DNA from: Dysgonomonas sp. UBA5412
GTDB taxonomy: Bacteria; Bacteroidota; Bacteroidia; Bacteroidales; Dysgonomonadaceae
Length of the DNA: 64,000 nt
Direction: 5' to 3'
Assembly (NCBI GenBank): GCA_002409595.1
Contig: DHNQ01000029.1
Location: 335,350 to 399,349, forward strand
Shown: one piece after another, positions 62,378 through 64,000 of the stretch
How positions within the stretch are numbered: position 1 is the first letter of the stretch
How the letters are laid out: each line of letters starts with the position of its first letter
Position numbers and translations under genes: made by a program
The notes under the pieces: model-generated
The model's input: only the letters and a program-made list of their open reading frames with translations
Databases searched by the model: none
What the model was told of the DNA's origin: nothing

Positions 62378-63058
62378 ATGAAATTATTAATAATAGAAGA
62401 TGAACCTTCCTTGCGTGATTTAATAAAGCAAACGCTAGAAAAAGAACGATATTTGGTTGAAAGTGCCTCTTCATACAAATCTGCAATACAGAAAATAGAG
62501 GATTATGAGTATGATTGTATTCTGCTCGACATTATGCTACCCGATGGTGACGGACTGTCTTTATTGAAAGAATTGAAAGAAAATAATAAACAAGATAGTG
62601 TTATTATTATTTCAGCTAAAGATTCTCTCGATGATAAGGTTGCAGGGCTAGAACTTGGTGCTGACGATTATTTGGCAAAGCCTTTTCACTTAGCCGAACT
62701 GATAGCCCGAATAAGAAGTGTGATCCGCAGGAAGCAAAATGACGGTAATATCTCCATAGAGTTGGGTAATGTCAAGATATATCCAGAAGAATATAAAGTT
62801 GTAGTGGACAATAAGCAAATAGATCTGAACCGTAAGGAGTATGATATACTCTACTATTTTATGAATCGAAGTAACAGACTTATAGATAAAAATACTTTAG
62901 CCGAGTCAGTTTGGGGTGATCATATAGATCAGGTTGATAACTTTGATTTTATATATGCTCAAATAAAAAATCTGAGAAAAAAGATGAAAGATGCCGGAGC
63001 TAACATAGAAATAAAGTCGGTATATGGCATTGGATACAAAATGACCACTTCTGAATAA
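62378..63058 (+). CDS. OmpR/PhoB-family response regulator
   Basis: The 226-residue two-component regulator has a receiver domain (about 1-120). The acidic pocket is E7/D8, the phospho-acceptor is Asp51 (CILLDIMLPDGDG), and the conserved Lys lies in DYLAKPF near 100. The C-terminal winged helix (about 125-224) ends GYKMTTSE. It is followed 11 nt later by its histidine kinase. Targets are not evident. Confidence 0.95.
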   Translation: MKLLIIEDEPSLRDLIKQTLEKERYLVESASSYKSAIQKIEDYEYDCILLDIMLPDGDGLSLLKELKENNKQDSVIIISAKDSLDDKVAGLELGADDYLAKPFHLAELIARIRSVIRRKQNDGNISIELGNVKIYPEEYKVVVDNKQIDLNRKEYDILYYFMNRSNRLIDKNTLAESVWGDHIDQVDNFDFIYAQIKNLRKKMKDAGANIEIKSVYGIGYKMTTSE

Positions 63059-63068
63059 TCTCTCTGAA

Positions 63069-64000
63069 ATGAAATTAATATATCGCATCATAATACGTCT
63101 ATCCATTGGTCTTAGTGCAATAATGCTACTATGGGCTACATTTTTTTACATTGCCATGATTGATGAGATAAATGATGAAGTAGATGATGCGCTCGAAGAT
63201 TACTCAGAGCAAATAATTGTCCGATTTCTGGCAGGGGAGGAACTTCCTTCTAAAAGCAGCAATTCGAACAATCAGTATTATCTTTCCGAGATAACGACTG
63301 AATATGCTCAAAGCAAGCCACATATAAGTTATATAGACTCGATGGTATATATCTCCGAAAAAAGAGAAACAGAGCCGGCGCGTATTCTTACCATCATATA
63401 TAAGGACGAAAATGATAAATATTATGAACTGGTAGTAGCAACTCCAACCATAGAAAAAAACGATCTCAAAGAAGCAATACTTTATTGGGTTATCTTCTTG
63501 TATCTAGCTCTCCTAATAATAATCATTATTGCTAATATATGGATATATCAGAGAAGTAACCGTCCGTTGTACAAACTTTTAGATTGGCTTGACAAATATA
63601 AAGTAGGAGAAAAAAACACACCTTTAGATAATGAGACAGATATTACCGAGTTCAAAAAGCTGAACGAAGCGGCAGTAAAGAACATGAAGCGAGCAGAAGA
63701 AGTATTTGAAGAGCAGAAACAGTTTATCGGCAACGCATCACACGAGATACAAACTCCATTGGCTGTCTGCCGCAATCGGTTAGAAAATCTGATGGATGAT
63801 GAAACTCTGACAGAGGAACAATTAAATGAATTATCAAAGACTTATCATACTTTGGAATATATAACAAAACTGAATAAATCGTTACTTTTGCTTTCCAAAA
63901 TAGACAATAGACAATTTACGGATTTACAAATCATTGACATAAATTCTATTATAAAAAAGAATATCCAAGATTATGAAGAAGTATATTCTTATATGAATAT
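63069..64000 (+). CDS. Sensor histidine kinase (cut by window end)
   Basis: I translated from the ATG at 63069 to the window edge, about 310 open codons. Two membrane spans (near residues 7-30 and 138-162) bracket an extracytoplasmic sensor of about 105 residues rich in Glu/Asp. HAMP-like linker and HisKA domain follow, with the phospho-acceptor His in GNASHEIQTPLAV near 224. The ATPase domain lies outside the window. It pairs with the response regulator 11 nt upstream. Confidence 0.92.
   Translation, partial: MKLIYRIIIRLSIGLSAIMLLWATFFYIAMIDEINDEVDDALEDYSEQIIVRFLAGEELPSKSSNSNNQYYLSEITTEYAQSKPHISYIDSMVYISEKRETEPARILTIIYKDENDKYYELVVATPTIEKNDLKEAILYWVIFLYLALLIIIIIANIWIYQRSNRPLYKLLDWLDKYKVGEKNTPLDNETDITEFKKLNEAAVKNMKRAEEVFEEQKQFIGNASHEIQTPLAVCRNRLENLMDDETLTEEQLNELSKTYHTLEYITKLNKSLLLLSKIDNRQFTDLQIIDINSIIKKNIQDYEEVYSYMN

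Noticed and set aside
1..64000. CRISPR arrays, insertion sequences, prophage, toxin-antitoxin or restriction loci
   Set aside because: No regular repeat-spacer pattern, transposase, integrase or defence-type gene was seen. The gene content is core throughout.

Overview
The window is a stretch of core chromosome from an AT-rich Gram-negative member of the Bacteroidota, most likely order Bacteroidales. A Dysgonomonas-like genus would fit, but that is inference. The assignment rests on lineage-typical families (DUF4270, NigD-like, DUF5683, DUF6056, DUF3109, eukaryote-like GlgB, short NusA, long IF2 N-terminus). It is also supported by repeated upstream matches to the Bacteroidota sigma-A promoter (TTTG, about 19-20 nt, TAnnTTTG), by A-rich translation starts with few Shine-Dalgarno sequences, and by SPII lipoprotein signals. 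I saw no IS element, prophage, CRISPR array or rRNA. The only RNA gene found is a tRNA-Arg(CCU).

Layout. 1-9.3 kb: the 5' part of lon, trmN6, a DUF4270 lipoprotein and an orphan half glycogen-synthase, then panC-panD, a MATE exporter, a LysE exporter and a polytopic DUF6056 protein. 9.5-13.7 kb: asnS with a pseudouridine synthase that carries a long Gly/Asn/Arg tail, then purB. 13.8-19.0 kb: a tight run of two metallophosphoesterases, recN and a DegT-type aminotransferase. 19.0-25.5 kb: a YugP-type metallopeptidase, a Fur-type regulator overlapping purA, a NigD-like lipoprotein, a small RHH-like protein overlapping a tadA-like deaminase, dinB and murI. 25.5-38 kb, all on the minus strand: a Skp/OmpH chaperone, the classical rimP-nusA-infB operon, a bifunctional (p)ppGpp synthetase/hydrolase, a LysM lytic transglycosylase, DUF5683, and parA-parB.

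38-44.3 kb: glycosyltransferase, ferrochelatase, mannose-6-phosphate isomerase, branching enzyme, a YhcH-type protein and a small lipoprotein. 44.4-55.8 kb, mostly plus strand: M3 peptidase, efp, radC, a DUF59 protein, lpxH, lrgAB, two paralogous lipoproteins of unknown function, an Uup-like ABC-F protein and an MFS carrier. 55.8-61.8 kb, minus strand: an outer-membrane barrel with a ~1000-residue periplasmic TPR protein, a Nudix hydrolase and DUF3109. 62-64 kb: tRNA-Arg, then an OmpR-type response regulator with its histidine kinase, cut by the window end.

Most genes are housekeeping: translation, purine synthesis, DNA repair, envelope biogenesis, chromosome partition and glycogen metabolism. 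The least explained signals are non-coding. One is a ~105-bp leader shared by dinB and the DUF6056 gene. Another is a 111-nt multibranched dyad element between infB and ompH. Among proteins, the most unusual are the GT5-like half-enzyme that has lost its sugar-nucleotide motif, the paired lipoproteins, and the TPR/barrel pair.
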